From NCBI GenBank assembly GCA_963704155.1, contig CAVPHF010000036.1, positions 1 to 64,000 on the forward strand: 64,000 nucleotides of DNA. Direction: 5' to 3'. Source of the stretch: Thiohalocapsa sp963704155 (lineage in GTDB: Bacteria > Pseudomonadota > Gammaproteobacteria > Chromatiales > Chromatiaceae). This document shows, one piece after another, positions 56,083-64,000 of this stretch (its first letter is position 1; every line of letters starts with the position of its first letter). The notes beneath the pieces are model-generated. The model was not told the origin of the DNA and did no database searches. It saw only the letters and a program-made list of their open reading frames with translations. The position numbers and the translations under genes were made by a program.

Positions 56083-57165
56083 ATGCAACACGGCGACAGG
56101 CAGGCGCTGATCTCCCAGATCGGCAATATCGTCGAGGAGATCTATGGTCGCAGTGCCGGCAACGACGGCGAGGCCGCGCTGCGGCATCGACTCGACGCCT
56201 TGTTAGACGCCTTTTTGCTCGAATCACAATCGATCGCCGGCACCGAGGTGACGGTGCTGCTCGCGGATATACGCGGTTTCACGGCGCTGACCCAGTCGGT
56301 GCCGCCGTCGACCTTGATCTTGTTGCTGAACGCCTACTTCACGGCCATGTGCGACGTTGTCCAGCGCCATGGGGGGGCGGTCGACAAGTTTATGGGCGAC
56401 TCTGTGATGGCCGTGTTCGGCGCGCCACAACAGCGCCCTGACGACCTGCAGCGTGCGCTCGCCTGCGCGGTGGAGATGCAGCAGGCCATGGTCGAGCTGA
56501 ATCGCCGTAACCAGTCGAACGGCCTGCCGAATCTGTATGCTGGCATTGCACTCAACACCGGGACTGCGATGGCCGGCAGCTTCGGTTCTGACGTGCATAG
56601 CGAGTACACCGTGATCGGCGATGCGGTGAATCTCGCGGCGCGCATCGAGTCTTTCAGCCTGCGCGGACAGGTGCTGCTGAGCGAGGCCACGCATTGGGCC
56701 GCACAGCACCTCATCGAGGTCAGCAGGATCAACCAGGTGCAGGTCAAGGGGATGTCGAAACCCTTGTCCTTGTATGAGCTGCGCTCGGTGCGCGGGCCGC
56801 CGCGGCTGGTGATACCGGAGATCGAGGTGCGCCGATCACCCCGCATCGCGGTCGAGCTTGACGCCATCTTCCGCATGGTCGAGTCGCAAAATATACATGC
56901 CGAACAGTTCATCGGCCGCGTGAACGACATGGGCTACTACGGTATGCGAGCCGATCTGCCCATGGTGTTGCCGACCTATAGCGAGGTGGTGATCAATCTC
57001 CGCCCGGAACTCGGGGGTGATGCACCTGGGGACGTGTATGCGCGCGTGCTGCGCACGCGGCCGCACGGCGATGGCTTCAGGACCAGCATGGAGTTCACCA
57101 CCGTCGATACGCCCGGACATCGGCAGGTGAAGGCGTACATCGACGATAGGCTCTGGCGCGGCTGA
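56083..57165 (+). CDS. Class III adenylate/guanylate cyclase with C-terminal PilZ domain
   Basis: 360 residues. The cyclase domain (about 55-235) has VTVLLADIRGFTALTQSVPP and VDKFMGDSVMAVFGAP (both metal-binding Asp), and EYTVIGDAVNLAARIESF. A PilZ-like domain (about 245-355) follows: RSPRIAVELDAIFRMV and EFIGRV-type QFIGRVNDMGYYGMRADLP. A cyclase coupled to a c-di-GMP receptor would link the two second messengers. The PilZ Arg-x-x-x-Arg is replaced by RRSPRIAV, close to the consensus. Confidence 0.85.
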   Translation: MQHGDRQALISQIGNIVEEIYGRSAGNDGEAALRHRLDALLDAFLLESQSIAGTEVTVLLADIRGFTALTQSVPPSTLILLLNAYFTAMCDVVQRHGGAVDKFMGDSVMAVFGAPQQRPDDLQRALACAVEMQQAMVELNRRNQSNGLPNLYAGIALNTGTAMAGSFGSDVHSEYTVIGDAVNLAARIESFSLRGQVLLSEATHWAAQHLIEVSRINQVQVKGMSKPLSLYELRSVRGPPRLVIPEIEVRRSPRIAVELDAIFRMVESQNIHAEQFIGRVNDMGYYGMRADLPMVLPTYSEVVINLRPELGGDAPGDVYARVLRTRPHGDGFRTSMEFTTVDTPGHRQVKAYIDDRLWRG

Positions 57166-57244
57166 GCGGGCCTTTACGCCGTATCAGCGCGTCGAATGGA
57201 TAGTCCGAATCGATTCGGCCAAGGTCAGTCAAGCGGCTGCGGCA

Positions 57245-57271
57245 ACTAAGGCGATTGACTGCAATCGCCTA
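57245..57271. repeat. Compact palindrome of the AAGGCGATT repeat family
   Basis: ACTAAGGCGATT is followed after 6 nt by AATCGCCTA, the two termini of the 35501-35667 element without the interior. It lies between the cyclase gene and the DUF1415 gene. Confidence 0.6.
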
Positions 57272-57308
57272 TGACGACCGCGCCGCTGCGCTGCGCAAGG
57301 CGCCCGCT

Positions 57309-57860
57309 TCAACTGCGCCTGCTGGACAGGAACGGAAACAATGCCCGGAGCTGCACCTCCGTAAGATCGCGCATGCGCGCGACATTGCGCTCCGGGATGG
57401 CGTCGGGATTCAGGTGACGCGCGATCGCCCGGCTGATGCTGTCTTCCCGGATCAGATGCAGGATGGGGCAGGGCGAGCGATTGGTGAGGTTGGCGCCGTC
57501 GTCGCTGCTGGTGCCGGCAAAACGATAGTCCGGGTGGAAGCTGGCTGCCTGGAAACGGCCCTGCCAGCCGAACTCTTCCAGCAGCCGATCGACCGGGTCG
57601 AGGAACTGGTTGAAGTCGTCGAAGTCCGCGAGCAGGCCTGGAATCAGGATCAGAGTGGTCTCGATCTTTAACGGATCTGCCGCATCCAGCCGCAGCAGTT
57701 CGTCGTGTACTTCCAGCAGCAGGCCTTGCTCGTCAAGCGCGTCGCTGGTCACCAGCCGGACCGCGCTGCGGCGCCAAGGCGCCGCGGCGAACGGGCAGAG
57801 ATCCATTCCGATGACCACCTGTTCCAGCCACTGGCGGACCTCGGTCTCGGGGCTGGTCAC
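57309..57860 (-). CDS. DUF1415 family protein
   Basis: 183 residues: VRQWLEQVVIGMDLCPFAAA with the conserved Cys-Pro-Phe, ETTLILIPGLLADFDDFNQF, FQAASFHPDYRFAGTSSDDG (Phe-His-Pro) and NLTNRSPCPILHLIREDSIS. This matches DUF1415, a family of unknown function common in gammaproteobacteria. The conserved Cys and His suggest an enzyme. It lies just downstream of the OmpA-domain gene on the same strand. Confidence 0.9.
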   Translation of the reverse strand: MTSPETEVRQWLEQVVIGMDLCPFAAAPWRRSAVRLVTSDALDEQGLLLEVHDELLRLDAADPLKIETTLILIPGLLADFDDFNQFLDPVDRLLEEFGWQGRFQAASFHPDYRFAGTSSDDGANLTNRSPCPILHLIREDSISRAIARHLNPDAIPERNVARMRDLTEVQLRALFPFLSSRRS

Positions 57861-57906
57861 GCGATCGTCGTCGGTGTGCGCGATGAGCGTAGCTGGCCTG
57901 ATCGGA

Positions 57907-59862
57907 TCACTGAATGACGTAGAGTTCTACGCGTCGATTCTCGCTTCGCCCCGCGCCAGTCGCGTTGCTTGCGATGGGACGGTCCGCGCCATAACCGCGT
58001 GCACTGAGGCGCCCGGTATCCACACCGCGCTCAACCAGCGCCTGCATGACCGACTCGGCCCGCTGCTGCGAGAGGGTCTGGTTGACCTCGGCGCTGCCCT
58101 GGCTGTCGGTGTGACCCTCGACCCGGGCGGTCAGGTCGGCACGCTGTTTTAACAGCTCGGCGACGCGGTCGAGGGTCGGCAGCTCGCCGGCCGGTAGTTC
58201 CGCGCTGCCGCTTGGGAACTGCAGCTCATCGCCGGCCAGATTCAGCAGGATACCGCCCTCCGTCAGCTGTCCGCCGAGCTCCGCCGCGCCGTCGTAGAGC
58301 GAGCGTATGCGCTCGACATTTTGTTGGCCGGCCGATTCGGCCTCGGCGAGCTGCTTGCGCAACGCATCCAGCTCATCTCCGTGGGACTGTTGGAGCGCTG
58401 CCATCGCCTCGCGCTCTGCGGCGAGATCAGCGGCGATCCGCTCCAACTCCTCATCGGTGTTCGCGAGCGCCTCGGCGCGTTCGGCGCCGGCCGCATCGCG
58501 CAGTGCCTGCAACTCGTCAATCTGTGCCTGCATTGCACCGCGTTCTTGCTCCAGCTTGGCGGTGGCGTCACTGATGCGCGCCTCGGCCGCCTCAAGCGCC
58601 GCGCGATGCTCAGACTGCAACTGCTCGATCTGCGCTTTCAGTGTCGAGCGCTCATCTTGCAGCGTCTGCGCTGCCGCCGTTGCCTCGGCTTCCGCGGCCT
58701 TCAACTGCTCGAGCTGTCCGGCTTGTTCCGCGCGCAGGCGCTCTACCTCGGCCTCCAGCGCTGCCACCGCGTCAGGGTCGGCGCCTTCGTTGACCGCTGC
58801 GGCCGCGTCCGCCGCCGCTTGCTTGGCCGTCTCGAGCTCTGCCGCTTGTGCATCTAGGGACGCGCGCAATTGTTCCAGCTCAGTGTCCAGCGCCTGTTTC
58901 TCGGCCGCGGTGGCGTCGAGCTGCGCACGCAGCGCATCGGCCTCCGCGGTTGCGTCGGTAACCAATGCGTCGCCGCTCTCGAGCTTCTCGGCCAGTGCCT
59001 CGCGCTCACGGGTGGCCGCGGCCAGCTCGTCCTGCAGCTGCTTGATGACGTCCTGACTCTCTGCCAGTGCGCTTTGCAACTCTGCGTCCGCGGCTCCGGC
59101 TCCATCCGTGCTCACTGCCGACAGCAGGTTCTCTCGCTGTTGGCTCATGGTCACCAGCTTGTCCTTCAGCTCCTCAATAGCCGCTTCTTCTTTCTTGACC
59201 AATATTTGCAGGCGCTCTTGACGGTCGCCGCCGCGCTTGAGCTTGTCCCGCAAGGCCGCCTCCAGCTGGTTAGCGGCGTTGAGCTCGAAATTCAGTCCGG
59301 CAATGGTCTCGTTGTCCGCGGCCAGCTTGGCCTCCAGCTCTCGCTGCGTCTCCGTTACCTCAACAAGTCGCTCGCGCAGCGACGACTCCGATTCCTTGGC
59401 CTCGCTCAGCGCCTGCTCTAGCTCAGCTTTGGCTGCCGTCACCGCGTCCAACTCGGCGCGTGTCGAATCGCTGGCGTCCAGCGCCGCTGCCAGCTCCGCC
59501 TGCACCTGTGACAGCGAGTCGGTGTGCTCGGCCTGGACGTCTGCGATGGCTTGAGCGTGTTGTTCCTTCAGTGCCGCGATCCTCTTCTCATGGTCATCGC
59601 GCAGGCTCTGCGTGGCTGTGTCGTGGTTTGCCAGGAGCGTCTGGATCTCCTGTTGCGCCGCCGCCGCGCTCTGCGTGGTTGAACTCAGTTGCAGTTTGGT
59701 CGCCTCTTGTTCCTCCGACACCGCGGCGAGCTTCTCCTTGGCCTCGGTCAGGTCGGCCTTCAGCACACCGGCGTAGTGGTTATAGAGGACATAGACGCCG
59801 ATCAAGGCTGCAAGCAGCAGCCAGAAGAAGGGCTTCCAGAACGTGGCGTTGGAATTGGACAT
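57907..59862 (-). CDS. Membrane-anchored coiled-coil protein with OmpA-like C-terminal domain
   Basis: About 651 residues from the ATG at 59862. One N-terminal membrane helix (PFFWLLLAALIGVYVLYNHY) is followed by a very long coiled coil rich in Ala, Glu and Gln (about residues 35-500). The OmpA/MotB peptidoglycan-binding domain closes the protein: LNLAGDELQFPSGSAELPAG, ARVEGHTDSQGSAEVNQTLS, QQRAESVMQALVERGVDTGR and GYGADRPIASNATGAGRSEN. It probably bridges the inner membrane to peptidoglycan. The long spacer (over 400 residues) is unusual for OmpA-domain proteins and could set an envelope distance. Confidence 0.85.
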   Translation of the reverse strand: MSNSNATFWKPFFWLLLAALIGVYVLYNHYAGVLKADLTEAKEKLAAVSEEQEATKLQLSSTTQSAAAAQQEIQTLLANHDTATQSLRDDHEKRIAALKEQHAQAIADVQAEHTDSLSQVQAELAAALDASDSTRAELDAVTAAKAELEQALSEAKESESSLRERLVEVTETQRELEAKLAADNETIAGLNFELNAANQLEAALRDKLKRGGDRQERLQILVKKEEAAIEELKDKLVTMSQQRENLLSAVSTDGAGAADAELQSALAESQDVIKQLQDELAAATREREALAEKLESGDALVTDATAEADALRAQLDATAAEKQALDTELEQLRASLDAQAAELETAKQAAADAAAAVNEGADPDAVAALEAEVERLRAEQAGQLEQLKAAEAEATAAAQTLQDERSTLKAQIEQLQSEHRAALEAAEARISDATAKLEQERGAMQAQIDELQALRDAAGAERAEALANTDEELERIAADLAAEREAMAALQQSHGDELDALRKQLAEAESAGQQNVERIRSLYDGAAELGGQLTEGGILLNLAGDELQFPSGSAELPAGELPTLDRVAELLKQRADLTARVEGHTDSQGSAEVNQTLSQQRAESVMQALVERGVDTGRLSARGYGADRPIASNATGAGRSENRRVELYVIQ

Positions 59863-59868
59863 CAGCAT

Positions 59869-60219
59869 CGCTCCTCGGGATATCTGCGCTCGCGTCTTCG
59901 CCGGACGGTTTGGGCTATCAAAGCCTGTGGATTATGCCGCTTTGCCGGCCGAGATACAGCCACGCATGGCGATATTCTGGAAAAGGGCCTATGCCCTGTG
60001 AGCCGATTCCGATGGAGTCCCTGCCGTGGCCTGGTGACAGCCCGCTTGGCATTCCGGTCGGACCAAGAGGCCCGAGGTACGCGCCGCAGTCGCGCCTGTC
60101 CGCTCATGGGAACCTATGGGAGCCCTATTTCCGTTTCGCGAGCGCTTGCCGAAGACGACGAAATCACCTATCCTCTGCCGGCTTTCCGGCCACCTCCTCA
60201 GCGGCCGGTCCTCCGATAA
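59869..60219. other. Intergenic region before tRNA-Thr
   Basis: 350 bp without a credible gene. It must contain the promoters of tRNA-Thr and of the OmpA-domain gene, but no clear boxes are visible. Confidence 0.35.
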
Positions 60220-60295
<76 letters not shown>

Positions 60296-61139
60296 ATAAT
60301 TCAGACAGTTATAAAAATATTGCTGTCCTCGCTGGCGTCCCTGGCTTGATTTGGTAGCCGTTCGGTAGCCGTTTGTCGTCGCTTCTCCGTGCCATCCGGT
60401 ATAGAACCGCCTCGGCCTTACCAGGACACATCGATCATCCGTACATCGACCCGTGTGGGGTCGTTCGGTGGTGATCTTGGTGGTGTTGCAGCGGCCGAAG
60501 CGCCGCGGTAGTTCACGGAACTCTTGACGACCGCCGACCGGACGGATGCTGTGGACCGTCATGCCATCGCCTTCGGATGGGCGCGGTGTTAGCTGCGCCG
60601 AGAGACGGGCCACCGCGGTGCGCAGCGGCTTGCGCTCACGATCCTGGACGCAGCGTCAGCCGCTCCAGAGGATGGACGTCTTTCAGTATTGCGGAAGGCC
60701 GACACCTTCTGCGATCAACCTCGCATGTTTGAACGCCGGAACGGCGATGTTGGCGGGCGCTTTTTCGGTAACCGCTCTGGATCGTTGCGCCGGTCGCTTA
60801 CCGCGAGTGTGCACGAGTTATCGCCGCGGGAGAGGCGGGAGATCACGAAGGGGGAACGGGAACAGGTGGAGACCCATCTGGCCCTGTGCACTCCTCCGGA
60901 ATTCAGCGTGCATAACCTGGTGGGATGGGATTGTTTTTGTGGAGTCGGTGATCAGCATGCGTGGTTACTGCCTGGGTCAGCTAGGGGGATGCTAGGGCGC
61001 GCATCTGCTTGGATGCGGATTCTGACGCTGACGGAGCCGAGGTGTATTGGTGGCTGCAACCGTTACCGGGACCGGGCGTGCCGCTATCGTGCCCAGAGTT
61101 TCCGGTTCGGGCGCGCTTCGCAGTTTCGCTCCGGAGTCT
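60296..61139. other. Degenerate accessory DNA after tRNA-Thr
   Basis: No convincing gene. Short ORFs on both strands lack starts with ribosome sites and family motifs. The first 100 bp include TTTGGTAGCCGTTCGGTAGCC, a short direct repeat. The composition is still GC-rich but with more direct repeats than the chromosome to the left, suggesting the remains of an integrated element. Confidence 0.4.
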
Positions 61140-61412
61140 GATTACATCAGACAGCAAGGGCGAGGGTTTGATTTAGGGCCGCGCTTGATCGCCGGCGTTG
61201 AGCAGGCGCGCAACATCGGCGTCCAACGAACACAACGCAACGCCGATGCCGGTGCAAGCATACTCCGCTCGTGTAAAGCGTAGCCATTGTAGCCAATGTA
61301 GCCAGGGGGTCCGGTTCGGGCGCATTTTCACGTTTCACCCCGGAGGCTGGCTACAACGGCTACATTGGCTACAACCCTGTGGATAAGGACGATTTGGACG
61401 ATCACCGCGCCA
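61140..61412. repeat. Tandem repeat unit 1
   Basis: The first of two direct repeats, 273 bp apart. Its core starts GTAAAGCGTAGCCATTGTAG, and it ends before CTGTGGATAAGGAC. Within it, GTAGCCAATGTAGCC (about 61287-61301) faces GGCTACATTGGCTAC (about 61355-61369), making a long stem. On the minus strand it encodes a small basic ORF, 61147-61338, starting MKRENAPEPDPLATLATMAT. Confidence 0.65.
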
Positions 61413-61690
61413 GCGCGACGGCGACAGCCAGGGCGAGGGACTCATCGTGCACGGCGCCTGCTCGCCGGCGTTGACCAAGCGTGCAGGATCGCCGTCCAGC
61501 GAACACGAAACGGAGTCGACTCCATCGTATTCGTCCTTTTTTCGTGTAAAGCGTAGCCATTGTAGCCAATGTAGCCAGGGGTTCCGGTCCCGGTGCGTTT
61601 TCACTTTTCACCCCGGGGCCTGGCTACAACGGCTACATTGGCTACAAACCTGTGGATAAGGACGGTCTTGGACGATCGCCTGGCCGGAAG
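61413..61690. repeat. Tandem repeat unit 2
   Basis: The second copy, with the same core and stem and the same end (CTGTGGATAAGGAC). The minus-strand ORF 61402-61611 starts MKSENAPGPEPLATLATMAT, clearly related to the one in unit 1, and continues with VFAGRRSCTLGQRRRAG against VFVGRRCCAPAQRRRSS. The two ORFs could be real paralogues or the shadow of a repeated structure. No function is known. Confidence 0.65.
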
Positions 61691-61979
61691 GGCCAATACA
61701 ACCTGGCGACGAAGGTGGCGGCACCTGGGCGCCGTCCACAAAGGCCGTGCAGCCTGCCAACCAGCAAACGCGCGATGTTCGGTCGCGCCGCGCCGGTTGG
61801 AAGGCGCGGCGGCGGCAAGCGGAGAGACTGCCAGTCGGCCGACAGTCCAGCCAAGAGCCAGCCAGGGCAGGACGGAACCGTTCTGTTGCCGACTGACCGG
61901 TGGAAGAACAACTTGCGCCCAATTCTGGACATCCCTGTCCATTGGCTTCAGACTGCCCGCCAAGTTGGCTTGACGGGCT

Positions 61980-63772
61980 GTGCGGTTGAACCTGCATGAG
62001 ATCACACTGCGACCAGTCGGGGTAGAGGAGGAGCCGCGTTTCAGGCGGCTGCTCGACACGCACCATTACTTGGGCGCGGCGGCGAAGATCGGTCACACGC
62101 TCTGGTATGTGGCGACCTGGCAGGGACGTTGGCTGGCGCTGCTGGTGCTGAGCGCTGCGGCGTGGAAGTGCGCTGCCCGTGATCGCTGGATCGGCTGGGA
62201 TCGGCGCTATCAGTTCGACCGTCTGCATCTGCTCGCCAATAACACCCGCTTTCTCATCCTGCCTGAGTGGCATGTGCCGAATCTCGCCTCGCGCGTGTTG
62301 GCGCTGTGCGAGCAACGGGTCGCCGACGATTGGCAGGCGCGCTTCGGCTGCCCGCTGTGGCTTCTGGAGACGTTCGTTGATCCGCGCCGGTTCCGCGGCA
62401 CCAGCTACCGGGCGGCGAACTGGCTACACGTCGGCGAGACGCGCGGGTTTCGGCGCACCCGCGCCGGTTACAGCAACGTTGCCGAGGCGCCCAAGCTGGT
62501 GTTCGTGCGGCCCTTGATCGCCGGCGCCCAGGCACGCCTGGCCGATCCGATCCTTGATCCCCGTTATCACTGTGGAGTCCCGAAGCTGATGTTGAGTGCA
62601 GAGCAGATGCGTTCGCTGCCGGCGTTCTTTGCCGATGTCCCCGATCCACGCCGAGCGCAAGGGCGGCGCCACCCTTTGCCGGTCGTGCTCGCCATCGCCG
62701 CGGGGGCGGTACTGTGCGGGGCGCGCGGCTACAAGGCGATTGCCGCCTGGGCCGAGGACCTCGGCCAAGCGGCCCGGGCGCGCTTCCGCTGTCGTTATCG
62801 CAACGGCCGCTACGAGGTGCCGAGCCGCACCCGCATCCGCGACGTGCTCTCGCGTGTCGATCCCGATGCCCTCAATCATGCGCTGCTGGGCTGGAATGCG
62901 CAGCACGCCGCCTTGGATGTGGGCTTGGCACTCGACGGCAAGACCATGCGCGCCGCCATCGACGCCGACGGCGACCAAACCCATATCCTCGGTGTCGTCG
63001 GGCATCAAACCAAGCACTGTCACACCCAAAAAAAGTCGCCTCCCTGCCCGTCGACGGCAGCGACGAGCTGAAACGCACCAACGAGATCGGGATGGCGATC
63101 CCGGCGCTCGAGCCGATCGACATCGCCGACAAGACCGTCACCGCCGACGCCCTGCTCACACAACGTAAGCTCGCCGAGTATCTGCACGCGCGCGGCGCGC
63201 ACTACGTGTTTATCACCAAGGACAACCAGCCCACGCTGGCTGCCGACATCCGCCTGCATTTCGCCGTCCGCGGCGAGCCGGATTTCCGCGCGCCGCCTTC
63301 CCTTGAGCATGGACGCATCGAAAGCCGCGCTATCTGGACCTCCACCGCACTGAACGCGTATCTCGACTTCCCGCATGTCGGGCAGGTCTTCGCCATCGAG
63401 CGACACCGCATCGAGAAGAAGACCGGCAAGAGCTCTACTGAGATCGTCTACGGTATCACCGACCACACCCCGCAGAGTGCCACACCCGCGCGCCTGCTCG
63501 GCTACAACCGCGAACACTGGTGCGTCGAGGCCCACCACTACATCCTCGACTGGAATTGGGACGAGGACCGCTGCCGTGTTCGCGCTGGTCATGGCCCGGC
63601 CAACATCACCCGCCTGCGCCGCTTCGCCATCGGCCTGATCAAGTCCAAGTCCGAGGATTCGGTGGCCGCCACCATCCACAAGCTCGACCGCAAAGTCCGC
63701 CGCGTCTTCGACTACCTGGGCATGACCGCAAACTCCGCCCCACGTGCCCGCCGCTCCGCGTCCACGGCTTAG
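61980..63772 (+). CDS. ISAs1-family transposase with N-terminal DUF4338 (DruA-like) domain; needs a -1 frameshift
   Basis: The first frame (61980-63071, from a GTG) contains a DUF4338/DruA-like domain (about residues 10-190): HHYLGAAAKIGHTLWYV, AAAWKCAARDRWIGWDRRYQ, LASRVLALCEQRVADDWQAR and RFRGTSYRAANWLHVGETRG. It is fused to the start of an ISAs1 DDE transposase: VPDPRRAQGRRHPLPVVLAI, LALDGKTMRAAIDADGDQTH (first catalytic Asp). The second frame, to 63772, supplies the rest: TVTADALLTQRKLAEYLHAR, HYVFITKDNQPTL and ITRLRRFAIGLI. The frames join at seven A residues (63028-63034), where A-AAA-AAG is a classic -1 slippery heptamer; one missing A is the alternative. Confidence 0.82.
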
Positions 63773-64000
63773 AACGGATTTGCCGTGCCAGCCAGGGGCG
63801 CACGCGTTGTCGTGGACGGCGAGCGTCGCTGCGCAGTGGGAACGAATGATCGAATGACTGCAAGGCGCCTGAAAGGCAGGGAGTTCGAGGGTGTACTCAG
63901 TGTAGCGGCCAGCGCACCGTCACACTGCTGGGCCATGCTTCTGACATGGCTTTTGTGCTGTTGCTCTGATTGATCCGCGGACCACCGGCCAGTCCGGGCA
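63773..64000. other. Right edge of the window after the ISAs1-type transposase
   Basis: No gene is seen. The right end of the insertion sequence should lie here, but I cannot find a clear inverted repeat to the sequence before 61980. The window ends at 64000. Confidence 0.3.

Noticed and set aside
61980..63772. Druantia defence system
   Set aside because: Only a DruA-like domain is present, fused to a transposase; no DruB-E genes or helicase are nearby.

Overview
The window looks like a chromosomal piece of a GC-rich gammaproteobacterium, most likely a purple sulfur bacterium (Chromatiaceae or a close relative). Pointers are a HiPIP electron carrier, a large phosphoenolpyruvate carboxylase, an amylosucrase-family enzyme, an ECF nickel importer with NikR, and a typical gammaproteobacterial housekeeping set (cca, TcdA, TatD, Skp/OmpH, YaiL-, YbeL- and YdcH-type proteins, DUF1415). 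This placement is inferred from gene content; no rRNA gene is present.

1-14.4 kb is an accessory zone full of mobile and broken DNA. It holds a decayed IS91-type element with its tyrosine recombinase, two near-identical copies of a REP-associated (Y1-type) transposase unit with long imperfect terminal inverted repeats, and at least three older fragments of the same transposase family. It also carries three toxin-antitoxin loci (MazEF with a frameshifted toxin, VapBC, HicAB with a truncated toxin start), a frameshifted SRAP gene, a helicase cut by a mobile unit, and a short array resembling integron cassettes (three attC-like sites, no integrase). An unusual SlyD-like/methyltransferase fusion lies in this zone.

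14.5-19.1 kb is ordinary chromosome: cca, an exported TlpA-like fusion protein, a PH-domain membrane protein and a periplasmic solute-binding protein.

19.1-33.5 kb is the most interesting part. Ten minus-strand genes run from 28.5 down to 19.1 kb: a small exported protein, an exported Met/Gly-rich MSGMGG-repeat protein, a pentaheme cytochrome c, a Tat-exported DMSO-reductase-family molybdoenzyme, its four-cluster Fe-S subunit, a TorD-type chaperone, a second multi-cluster Fe-S protein, two small exported or anchored proteins, and a HiPIP. A further exported protein lies upstream on the same strand. A divergent histidine kinase and sigma-54-dependent response regulator sit beside it, and a good -24/-12 promoter candidate lies upstream of the first gene. 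At least three, possibly four, of the exported proteins share a short beta-like motif (x-R-V-T-P-x-G-x-x-Y-F-x-P). There is no NrfD/DmsC-type membrane anchor. I read this as an undescribed periplasmic redox system that exchanges electrons through the cytochrome and/or HiPIP; its substrate is unknown.

33.5-60.3 kb is largely housekeeping: an ABC exporter, YdcH, Skp/OmpH, DUF2058, a NYN-domain protein, TatD, TcdA, a cNMP/CBS/DUF294 regulator with a DnaQ-like exonuclease, amylosucrase, YbeL, ppc, nikR with nikKMLQO (NikR operator between them), a LutA-like protein, a SYLF protein, a cyclase-PilZ protein, DUF1415, an OmpA-domain coiled-coil protein, and tRNA-Thr(CGT). Short dispersed repeats with ACTAAGGCGATT-type ends punctuate intergenic spaces.

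60.3-64 kb, downstream of the tRNA, is again accessory: decayed sequence, two tandem 273-bp repeat units, and an ISAs1-type transposase fused to a DUF4338 (DruA-like) domain and split by a frameshift at a classic A-AAA-AAG slippery heptamer.
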